A DNA stretch of 64,000 nucleotides from Aplectana chamaeleonis (taxonomy: Eukaryota; Nematoda; Chromadorea; Rhabditida; Cosmocercidae), in NCBI GenBank assembly GCA_029168955.1, contig JAPDOI010001320.1:105001-169000 (forward strand), in the 5' to 3' direction. Both the position numbers and the translations under genes were made by a program. Below are positions 49,921 to 61,800 of this stretch, one piece after another. Position 1 is the first letter of the stretch; every line of letters starts with the position of its first letter. Below the pieces are notes generated by a model. The model was not told the DNA's origin, did not search any database, and worked only from the letters and a program-made list of their open reading frames with translations.

Positions 49921-51180
49921 GAATTTTGGTGGGACCACCCTACCTGTTGCATATTAGGTCCTTCCAATTTTCAAAGCTATGGATCGTGGTGGGACCACCC
50001 TACCTGTTGCACATCGGGTCCCTCAAACTTTCGACGTTATGGATTGTGGTGGGACCACCCTACCTGTTGCATATTGGGTCCTTTAAACTTTCACAGTTAT
50101 GGATCGTGGTGAGACCACGTTACCTGTTGCATATTGAGTCCTTTGAACTTTCGAGGCTATGGATCTTGGTGGGACCACCCTACCTATTGCACATCGGTTC
50201 CTTCAAACTTTCGACGTTATGGATCGTGGTGGGACCACCCTACCTGTTGCATATTGGGTCCTTCAAACTTTCAAAGCTATGGATCGTGGTGGGACCACCC
50301 TACCTGTTGCATATTGTGCTTTTTGAACTTTCACCGGTGTGGATCGTGGTGGGACCGCCCTAACTGCTGCATTTTGGATCCCTTAAACTTTCACCGTTAT
50401 GGATCGTGCTGGGACCACCCTACCTGTTGCATATAGGGTTCTTTAAACTTCCATTGTTATGGATCGTGCTGGAACCACCCTACCTGTTGCATATAGGGTT
50501 CTTTAAACTTCCATTGTTATGGATTGTGGTGGGACCACCCTACCTGTTGCATATTGGGTCCTTTAAACTTTCACAGTTATGGATCGTGGTGAGACCACCC
50601 TACCTGTTGCACATTGAGTCCTTTAAACTTTCGAGGCTATGGATCGTGGTGGGACTACCCTACCTGTTGCATATTGAGTCCTTTAAACTTTCGAGGCTAT
50701 GAATTTTGGTGGGACCACCCTACCTGTTGCATATTAGGTCCTTCCAATTTTCAAAGCTATGGATCGTGGTGGGACCACCCTACCTGTTGCACATCGGGTC
50801 CTTCAAACTTTCGACGTTATGGATTGTGGTGGGACCACCCTACCTGTTGCATATTGGGTCCTTTAAACTTTCACAGTTATGGATCGTGGTGAGACCACGT
50901 TACCTGTTGCATATTGAGTCCTTTGAACTTTCGAGGCTATGGATCTTGGTGGGACCACCCTACCTATTGCACATCGGTTCCTTCAAACTTTCGACGTTAT
51001 GGATCGTGGTGGGACCACCCTACCTGTTGCATATTGGGTCCTTCAAACTTTCAAAGCTATGGATCGTGGTGGGACCACCCTACCTGTTGCATATTGTGCT
51101 TTTTGAACTTTCACCGGTGTGGATCGTGGTGGGACCGCCCTAACTGCTGCATTTTGGATCCCTTAAACTTTCACCGTTAT
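49921..51180 (+). repeat. 780-bp-spaced duplication in the array
   Basis: Eight monomers at 49921-50400 recur at 50701-51180 almost identically, including the rare CCTACCTATTGCACATCGG monomer (50180, 50960). This is a 13-monomer period that differs from the 12- and 14-monomer units elsewhere. Confidence 0.85.
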
Positions 51181-54100
51181 GGATCGTGCTGGAACCACCC
51201 TACCTGTTGCATATAGGGTTCTTTAAACTTCCATTGTTATGGATTGTGGTGGGACCACCCTACCTGTTGCATAATGGGTTCTTTAAACTTTCACAGTTAT
51301 GGATCGTGGTGAGACCACGCTACCTGTTGCATATTGAGTCATTTTGAATTATAGAGGCTATGGATCTTGGTGGGACCACCCTACTTGTTGCACATTGGAT
51401 CCTTTAAACATTCACAATTATGAACCGTGCTGGGACCACCCTACCTGTTGCAAATCGGGTCCTTTAAACTTCCGAGGCTATGGGTCGTGGTGGGACCACC
51501 CTACCTGTTGCATATTAAGTCCTTTAAACTTTCGAGGCTATGGATTTTGGTGGGACCACCCTACCTGTTGCATATTGGGTCCTTCAAACTTTTCACGTTA
51601 TGTATCGTAGTGGGACCACCCTACCTGTTGCACATTGAGTCCTTTAAACTTTCGAGGCTATGGATCGTGGTGGGACCACCCTACCTGTTGCATACTGAGT
51701 CCTTTAAACTTTCGAGGCTATGGATTTTGGTGGGACCACCCTACCTGTTGCATATTGGGTCCTTCAAACTTTTCACGTTATGTATCGTAGTGGGACCACC
51801 CTACCTGTTGCATATTGGGCTTTTTAAACTTTCACAGTTATGGATCGTGGTGAGACCACGCTACCTGTTGCATATTGAGTCCTTAGAACTTTCGAGGCTA
51901 TGGATCTTGGTTGGACCACCCTACTTGTTGCAGATTGAGTCCTTTGAACTTTCGCCGTTATGGATCGTGGTGGGACCACCCTACCTGTTGCATATTGGGT
52001 CCTTCAAACTTTCAAAGTTATGGATCGTGGTGGGACCACCCTACCTGTTGCACTTTGAGTCTTTTAAAGTTTCGAGGCTATGGATCGTGGTGAGACCACC
52101 CTACCTGTTGCATATTGAGTCCTTTTAACTTTCGAGGCTATGGATTTTGGTGGGACCACCCTACCTGTTGCGTATTGGGTCCTTAAAACTTTTGACGTTA
52201 TGGATCGTAGTGGGGGACCACCCTACCTAATGCATATCGAGTCTTTTGAACTTTCAAAGTTATGGATCGTGGTGGGACCACCCTACCTGTTGCATATTGG
52301 GCTTTTTAAACTTTCACAGTTATGGATCGTGGTGAGACCACGCTACCTGTTGCATATTGAGTCCTTAGAACTTTCGAGGCTATGGATCTTGGTGGGACCA
52401 CCCTACTTGTTGCACATTGGGTCCTTGAAACATTCACAATTATGAACCGTGCTGGGACCACCTTACCTGTTGCATATTGGGTCCTTCAAACTTTCATAGC
52501 TATGGATCGTGGTGGGACCACCCTACCTGTTGCATATAGGGTTCTTTTGAACTTTCACAATTATGGATCGTGGTGGGACCACCCTACCTGTTGCATATTG
52601 GGTTTTTTAAACTTTCACCTGTGTGGATCGTGGTGGGACCGTCCTAACTGCTGCATTTTGGATCCCTTAAACTTTCACCTCTATGGATCGTGCTAGGACC
52701 ACCCTACCCGTTGCATATCGAGTTTCTTGAACTTTCGAAGTTATGGATCGTGGTGGGACCACCCTTCCTGTTGCATATTGGGTCCTTCAAACTTTCAAAG
52801 CTATGGATCGTGGTGGGACCACCCTACCTGTTGCACATCGGGTCCTTCAAACTTTCTACGTTATGGATTGTGGTGGGACCACCCTACCTGTTGCATATTG
52901 AGTCCTTTGAACTTTCGAGGCTATGGATCTTGGTGAGACCACGCTACCTGTTGCATATTGAGTCCTTTGAACTTTCAAAGTTATGGATCGTGGTGGGACC
53001 ACCCTACCTGTTGCATTTTGGCTCCTTCAAACTTTCAAAGCTATGGATCGTGGTGGGACCATCCTACCTGTTGCACATTGGGTCCTTAAAACTTTCGACG
53101 TTATGGATCGTAGTGGGACCACCCTACCTGTTGCAAATCGGTTCCTTCAAACTTCCGAGGCTATGGATCGTGGTGGGACCACCCTACCTGTTGCATATTA
53201 AGTCCTTTAAACTTTCGAGGCTATGGATTTTGGTGGGACCACCCTACCCGTTGCATATCGAGTTTCTTGAACTTTCGAAGTTATGGATCGTGGTGGCACC
53301 ACCCTACCTGTTGCATATTGAGCCCTTTAAACTTTCGAGGCTATGGATCGTGGTGGGACCACCCTACCTGTTGCATATTGTGCTTTTTGAACTTTCACCG
53401 GTGTGGATCGTGGTGGGACCGCCCTAACTGCTGCATTTTGGATCCCTTAAACTTTCACCGTTATGGATCGTGCTGGAACCACCCTACCTGTTGCATATAG
53501 GGTTCTTTAAACTTCCATTGTTATGGATTGTGGTGGGACCACCCTACCTGTTGCATATTGGGTCCTTTAAACTTTCACAGTTATGGATCGTGGTGAGACC
53601 ACGCTACCTGTTGCATATTGAGTCCTTTGAACTTTCAAAGTTATGGATCGTGGTGGGACCACCCTACCTGTTGCACATTGAGTCCTTTAAACTTTCAAAG
53701 CTATGGATCGTGGTAAGACCACCCTACCTGTTGCAGATTGAGTCTTTTGAACTTTCAAAGTTATGGATCGTGGTGGAACCACCCTACCTGTTGCATATTG
53801 AGTCCTTTAAACTTTCGAGGCTATGGATCGTGGTGGGACCACCCTACCTGTTGCATATTGAGTCCTTTAGACTTTCGAGGCTATGGATCGTGGTGGGACC
53901 ACCCTACCTGTTGCATATTAGGTCATTTAAACTTTCAAAGCTATGGATCGTGCTGGAACCACCCTACCTGTTGCATATAGGGTTCCTTTAAACTTCTTTG
54001 TTATGAATCGTGGTAGGACCACCACACGTGTTGCATATTGAGTCCTTTGACCTTTCATCGTTGTGGATCGTGGTGGGATCACCCTACCTGTTGCATACTG

Positions 54101-54457
54101 AGTCCTTTAATCTTTCATCGTTATGGATCGTAGTGGGACCATCCTACCTGTTGCGTATTGAGTCCTTTAAGCATTTATCGTTATGGATCGTGGTGGGACC
54201 ACTCTCCCTGTTGCATATTGAGTCCTTCAAACTTTCATCGTTATGGATCGTTATTGGACCACTCTACCTGTTGCATATTGAGTCCTTTGAACTTTCGAGG
54301 CTATGGATCGGGGTGGGACCACCACACGTGTTGCATATTGAGTCCCTAAAACTTTTCTCGTTGTGAATCGTAGTGGGACCACCCTACCTGTTGCATATCG
54401 AGTCCTTCAATGTTCCAGAGCTATGAATCGTGGTAGGACCACCACACGTGTTGCATA

Positions 54458-55858
54458 TTGAGTCCTTTAAGCATTTATCGTTATGGATCGTGGTGGGACC
54501 ACCCTACCTGTTGCAGATTGAGTCCTTTAAACTTTCATCGTTATGGATCGTGGTGGGACCACCCTACCTGTTGCATATTGTGTCCTTCAAATTTTCATCG
54601 TAACGGATCGTGGTGGGACCACCCTACCTGTTGCATATTGTTTGCTTTAAACTTTCATCGTTACGGGTCGTGGTGGGACCACCCTACCTGTTGCATATTG
54701 TGTCCTTCTAACTTTCATCGTCATGGATCGTGTTGGGACCACCCTACCTGTTGTATATTGAGTCTTTTAAACTTTCAAGGCTATGGATCGTGGTGGGACC
54801 ACCCTACCTGTTGCATATTGAGTCCTTTAAACTTTCACAATTATGGATCGTGGTGGGACCACCCTACCTGTTGCATATTGGAGTCCTTTAAACTTTCGAG
54901 GCTATGGATCGTGGTGGGACCACCCTACCTGTTGCATATCGAGTCTTTTGAACTTTCACAGTTATGGATCGTGACGGGACTACCCTACCTGTTGCATGGG
55001 TCCTTTAAACTTTCATCGTTACGGGTCGTGGTGGGACCACCCTACCTGTTGCACATTGTGTCCTTTAGACTTTCATCGCCACGGATCGTGGTAAGACCAC
55101 CCTACCTGTTGCAGATTGAGTCCTTTAAACTTTCGCCGTTATGGATCGTGCTGGGACCACCCTACCTGTTGCAAATCGGGTCCTTCAAACTTTCGACGTT
55201 ATGGATCGTATTGGGACCACCCTACCTGTTGCATATCGAGTCTCTTGAACTTTCAAAGTTATGGATCGTGGTGGGACCACCCTACCTGTTGCATATTGGG
55301 CTTTTTAAACTTTCACAGTTATGGATCGTGGTGAGACCACGCTACCTGTTGCATATTGAGTCCTTAGAACTTTCGAGGCTATGGATCTTGGTGGGACCAC
55401 CCTACCTGTTGCATATTGGGTCCTTTAAACTTTCACAGTTATGGATCGTGGTAGGACCACCACACGTGTTGCATATTGAGTCCTTTGACCTTTCATCGTT
55501 GTGGATCGTGGTGGGATCACCCTACCTGTTGCATACTGAGTCCTTTAATCTTTCATCGTTATGGATCGTGGTGCTACCACCCTACCTGTTGCATATTGAG
55601 TCTTTTAAAGTTGCATGGCTATGGATCGTAGTGGGACCACCCTACCTGTTGCGTATTGAGTCTTTTGAACTTTCACAGTTATGGATCGTGGTGAGACCAC
55701 GCTACCTGTTGCATATTGAGTCCTTTAAACTTCCGAGGCTTCGGATCGTGGTGGAACCACCCTACCTGTTGCAAATCGGGTCCTTCAAACTTTCGACGTT
55801 ATGGATCGTAGTGGGACCACCCTACCTGTTGCATATTGAGTCCTTTAAACTTTCATAG
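54458..55858 (+). other. Longest open frame inside the satellite, not called a gene
   Basis: 466 codons without a stop, made of 20-residue repeats, because the monomer is a multiple of three and lacks stops in two forward frames. Half-way through, length changes move the reading from the YGSWWDHPTCC register to the LWIVVGPPYLL register. A selected protein repeat would not be expected to do this. No promoter, intron or flanking exon supports coding. Confidence 0.7.
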
Positions 55859-58800
55859 CTATGGATCGTGGTGGGACCACCCTACCTGTTGCATATTGAG
55901 TCCTTTAAACTTTCACAGCTATGGATCGTGGTAAGACCACCCTACCTGTTGCATATTGAGTCCTTTAAACTTTCAACGTTATGGATCGTGGTGGAACCAC
56001 CCTACCTGTTGCACATTGTGTCCTTCAACTTTCATCGTCATGGATCGTGGTGGGACCACCCTACCTGTTGCATATTGGGTCCTTCAAACTTTCAAAGCTA
56101 TGGATCGCGGTGGGACCACCCTACCTGTTGCATTTTAGGCTTTTTGAACTTTCACCGGTGTGGATCGTGGTGGGACCGCCCTAACTGCTGCATTTTGGAT
56201 CCATTAAACTTTCACCGTTATGGATCGTGCTGGAACCACCCTACCTGTTGCATATAGGGTTCTTTAAACTTCCATTGTTATGGATTGTGGTGGGACCACC
56301 CTACCTGTTGCATATTGGGTCCTTTAAACTTTCACAGTTATGGATCGTGGTGAGACCACGCTACCTGTTGCATATTGAGTCCTTTGAACTTTCGAGGCTA
56401 TGGATCTTGGTGGGACCACCCTACCTGTTGCATATCGAGTCTCTTGAACTTTCGAAGTTATGGATTGTGGTGGGACCACCCTACCTGTTGCACATTGGAT
56501 CCTTTAAACATTCACAATTATGAACCGTGCTGGGACCACCCTACCTGTTGCAAATCGGGTCCTTTAAACTTCCGAGGCTATGGGTCGTGGTGGGACCACC
56601 CTACCTGTTGCATATTCAGTCCTTTAAACTTTCGAGGCTATGGATTTTGGTGGGACCACCCTACCTGTTGCATATCGAGTCTTTTGAACTTTCAAAGTAA
56701 TGGATCGTGGTAAGACCACCCTACCTGTTGCATATCGAGTCTCTTGAACTTTCAAAGTTATGGATCGTGGTGGGACCACCCTACCTGTTGCAAATCTGGT
56801 CCTTCAAACTTTTGACGTTATGCATCGTAGTGGGACCACCCTACTTTTGCATATTTAGTCTTTTGAACTTTCAAAGTTATGGATCGTGGTAAGACCACCC
56901 TACCTGTTGCATATTGGGCTTTTTGAACTTTCACCGGTGTGGATCGTGGTAGGACGGCCCTAACTGCTGCATTTTGGATCCCTTAAACTTTCACCGTTAT
57001 GGATCGTGCTGGAACCACCCTACCTGTTGCATATAGGGTTCTTTAAACTTCCATTGTTATGGATTGTGGTGGGACCACCCTACCTGTTGCATATTGGGTC
57101 CTTTAAACATTCACAGTTATGGATCGTGGTGAGACCACGCTACCTGTTGCATATTGAGTCCTTTGAACTTTCGAGGCTATGGATCTTGGTGGGACCACCC
57201 TACCTGTTGCATATCGAGTCTCTTGAACTTTCGAGGTTATGGATCGTGGTGGGACCACCCTACCTGTTGCACATTGAGTCCTTTAAACTTTCGAGGCTAT
57301 GGATCGTGGTGGGACCACCCTACCTGTTGCATATTGAGTCCTTTAAACTTTCGAGGCTATGGATTTTGGTGGGACCACCCTACCTGTTGCATATTGGGTC
57401 CTTCAAACTTTTGACGTTATGTATCGTAGTGGGACCACCCTACCTGTTGCATATTGGGCTTTTTAAACTTTCACAGTTATGGATCGTGGTGAGACCACGC
57501 TACCTGTTGCATATTGAGTCCTTAGAACTTTCGAGGCTATGGATCTTGGTGGGACCACCCTACTTGTTGCAGATTGAGTCCTTTAAACTTTCGCCGTTAT
57601 GGATCGTGGTGGGACCACCCTACCTGTTGCATATTGGGTCCTTCAAACTTTCAAAGTTATGGATCGTGGTGGGACCACCCTACCTGTTGCACTTTGAGTC
57701 TTTTAAAGTTTCGAGGCTATGCATCGTAGTGGGACCACCCTACCTTTGCATATTGAGTCTTTTGAACTTTCAAAGTTATGGATCGTGGTAAGACCACCCT
57801 AACTGTTGCATATTGGGCTTTTTGAACTTTCACCGGTGTGGATCGTGGTAGGACCACCCTACCTGTTGCATATTGGGCTTTTGAACTTTCACCGGTGTGG
57901 ATCGTGGTAGGACCACCCTAACTGCTGCATATTGGATCCCTTAAACTTTCACCGTTATGGATCGTGCTGGAACCACCCTACCTGTTGCATATTGAGGTTC
58001 CTTTAAACTTTCCATTGTTATGGATCGTGGTGGGACCACCCTACCTGTTGCATATTGGGTCCTTTAAACTTTCACAGTTATGGATCGTGGTGAGACCACG
58101 CTACCTGTTGCATATTGAGTCCTTTGAACTTTCGAGGCTATGGATCTTGGTGGGACCACCCTACCTGTTGCATATCGAGTCTCTTGAACTTTCGAAGTTA
58201 TGGATCTTGGTGGGACCACCCTACTTGTTGCAGATTGAGTCCTTTAAACTTTCGCCATTATGGATCGTGGTGGGACCACCCTACCTGTTGCATATTGAGT
58301 CCTTTAAACTTTCGAGGCTATGGATTTTGGTGGGACCACCCTACCTGTTGCATATCGAGTCTTTTGAACTTTCAAAGTTATGGATCGTGGTGGGACCACC
58401 CTACCTGTTGCATATTGGGCTTTTTAAACTTTCACAGTTATGGATCGTGGTGAGACCACGCTACCTGTTGCATATTGAGTCCTTTAAACTTTCGCCGTTA
58501 TGGATCGTGGTGGGACCACCCTACCTGTTGCATATTGGGTCCTTCAAACTTTCAAAGTTATGGATCGTGGTGGGACCACCCTACCTGTTGCACTTTGAGT
58601 CCTTTAAAGTTTCGAGGCTATGGATCGTGGTGAGACCACCATACCTGTTGCGTATTGAGTCCTTTTAACTTTCGAGGCTATGGATTCTGGTGGGACCACC
58701 CTACCTGTTGCATATTGTGTCCTTCAAACTTTTGACGTTATGGATCGTAGTGGGGGACCACCCTACCTGTTGCATATCGAGTCTTTTGAACTTTCAAAGT

Positions 58801-61800
58801 TATGGATCGTGGTGGGACCACCCTACCTGTTGCATATTGGGCTTTTTAAACTTTCACAGTTATGGATCGTGGTGAGACCACGCTACCTGTTGCATATTGA
58901 GTCCTTAGAACTTTCGAGGCTATGGATCTTGGTGGGACCACCCTACCTGTTGCACTTTGAGTCCTTTAAACTTTCTAGGCTATGGATCGTGGTGGGACCA
59001 CCCTACCTGTTGCATATTGGGCTTTTTGAACTTTCACCGGTGTGGATCGTGGTGGGACCACGCTACCTGTTGCATATTGAGTCCTTTAAACTTTCGAGGC
59101 TATGGATTTTGGTGGGACCACCCTACCTGTTGCATATTGGGTCCTTCAAAATTCCATAGCTATGAATCGTGAAAGGACCGCCCTACCTGTTGCATACTGA
59201 GTTCTTTTACTTTCTTTGTTATGGATCGTGATGGGACCACCCTACCTGTTGCACATTGGGTCCTTTAAACATTCACAATTATGAACCGTGCTGGGACCAC
59301 CCTACCTGTTGCATATAGGGTTCTTTAAACTTCCATTGTTATGGATTGTGGTGGGACCACCCTACCTGTTGCATATTGGGTCCTTTAAACTTTCACAGTT
59401 ATGGATCGTGCTGGAACCACCCTACCTGTTGCATATTGAGTCCTTTGAACTTTCGAGACTATGGATCGTGGTGGGACCACCCTACCTGTTGCATATCGAG
59501 TCTCTTGAACTTTCAAAGTTATGGATCGTGGTGGGACCACCCTACTTGTTGCAGATTGAGTCCTTTGAACTTTCGCCGTTATGGATCGTGGTGGGACCAC
59601 CCTACCTGTTGCATATTGGGTCCTTCAAACTTTCGAGGCTATGGATCGTGGTGGGACCACCCTACCTGTTGCATATCGAGTCTCTTGAACTTTCAAAGTT
59701 ATGGATCGTGGTGAGACCACGCTACCTGTTGCACTTTGAGTCCTTAGAACTTTCGAGGCTATGGATCTTGGTTGGACCACCCTACTTGTTGCAGATTGAG
59801 TCCTTTGAACTTTCGCCGTTATGGATCGTGGTGGGACCACCCTACCTGTTGCATATTGGGTCCTTCAAACTTTCAAAGTTATGGATCGTGGTGGGACCAC
59901 CCTACCTGTTGCACTTTGAGTCCTTAGAACTTTCGAGGCTATGGATCTTGGTGGGACCATTCCACCTGTTTCATATTGGGTCCTTCAAACTTTCAAAGCT
60001 ATGGATCGTGGTGGGACCACCCTACCTGTTGCAAATCGGGTCCTTCAAACTTTCGACGTTATGGATCGTAGTGGGACCACCCTACCTTTGCATATCGAGT
60101 CTTTTGAACTTTCAAAGTTATGGATCGTGGTGGGACCACCCTACCTGTTGCACATTGAGTCCTTTAAACTTTCAAAGCTATGGATCGTGGTAAGACCACC
60201 CTACCTGTTGCAGATTGAGTCCTTAGAACTTTCGAGGCTATGGATCTTGGTGGGACCACCCTACTTGTTGCAGATTGGGTCCTTTAAACATTCACAATTA
60301 TGAACCGTGCTGGGACCACTCTACCTGTTGCATATAGGGTTCTTCAAACTTTCACCGGTGTAAATCGTGGTGGGACCACCCTACCTGTTGCATATTGAGT
60401 CCTTTGAACTTTCATCGCTATGGATCGTGGTGGGACCACGCTACCTGTTTCATATTGGGTCCTTCAAACTTTCATAGCTATGGATCGTGGTGGGACCACC
60501 CTACCTGTTGCATATAGGGTTCTTTTGAACTTGCACAATTATGGATCGTGGTGGGACCACCCTACCTGTTGCATATTGGGCTTTTTGAACTTTCACCGGT
60601 GTGGATCGTGGTGGAACCGCCCTAACTGCTGCATTTTGGATCCCTTAAACTTTCACCGTTATGGATCGTGCTGAAACCACCCTACCTGTTGCATATTGGG
60701 CTTTTTAAACTTTCACAGTTATGGATCGTGGTGAGACCACGCTACCTGTTGCATATTGAGTCCTTAGAACTTTCGAGGCTATGGATCTTGGTGGGACCAC
60801 CCTACTTGTTGCACATTGGGTCCTTTAAACATTCACAATTATGAACCGTGCTGGGACCACCTTACCTGTTGCATATAGGGTTCTTCAAACTTTCACCGGT
60901 GTAAATCGTGGTGGGACCACGCTACCTGTTGCATATTGAGTCCTTTGAACTTTCAAAGCTATGGATCGTGGTGGGACCACCCTACCTGTTGCATATTGGG
61001 TCCTTTAAACTTTCACAGTTATGGATCGTGGTGAGACCACGCTACCTGTTGCATATTGAGTCCTTTGAACTTTCGAGGCTATGGATCTTGGTGGGATCAC
61101 CCTACCTGTTGCATATCGAATCTCTTGAACTTTCGAAGTTATGGATCGTGGTGGGACCACCCTACCTGTTGCACATTGAGTCCTTTAAACTTTCGAGGCT
61201 ATGGATCGTGGTGGGACCACCCTACCTGTTGCACACTGAGTCCTTTAAACTTTCGAGGCTATGGATCTTGGTGGGACCACCCTACCTGTTGCATATCGAG
61301 TCTCTTCAACTTTCGAAGTTATGGATCGTGGTGAGACCACGCTACCTGTTGCATATTGAGTCCTTTGAACTTTCGAGGCTATGGATCTTGGTGGGACCAC
61401 CCTACTTGTTGCAGATTGAGCCCTTAAAACTTTCGCCGTTATGGATCGTGGTGGGACCACCCTACCTGTTGCATATTGGGTCCTTCAAACTTTCAAAGTT
61501 ACGGATCGTGGTGGGACCACCCTACCTGTTGCATATTGAGTCCTTTGAACTTTCACAGTTATGGATCGTGGTGAGACCACGCTACCTGTTGCATATTGAG
61601 TCCTTTGAACTTTCGAGGCTATGGATCTTGGTGGGACCACCCTACTTGTTGCAGATTGAGCCCTTTAAACTTTCACCCGTGTGGATCGTGGTGGGACCGT
61701 CCTAACTGCTGCATTTTGGATCCCTTAAACTTTCACCTCTATGGATCGTAGTGGGACCACCCTACCTGTTGCATATTGGGCTTTTTAAACTTTCACAGTT

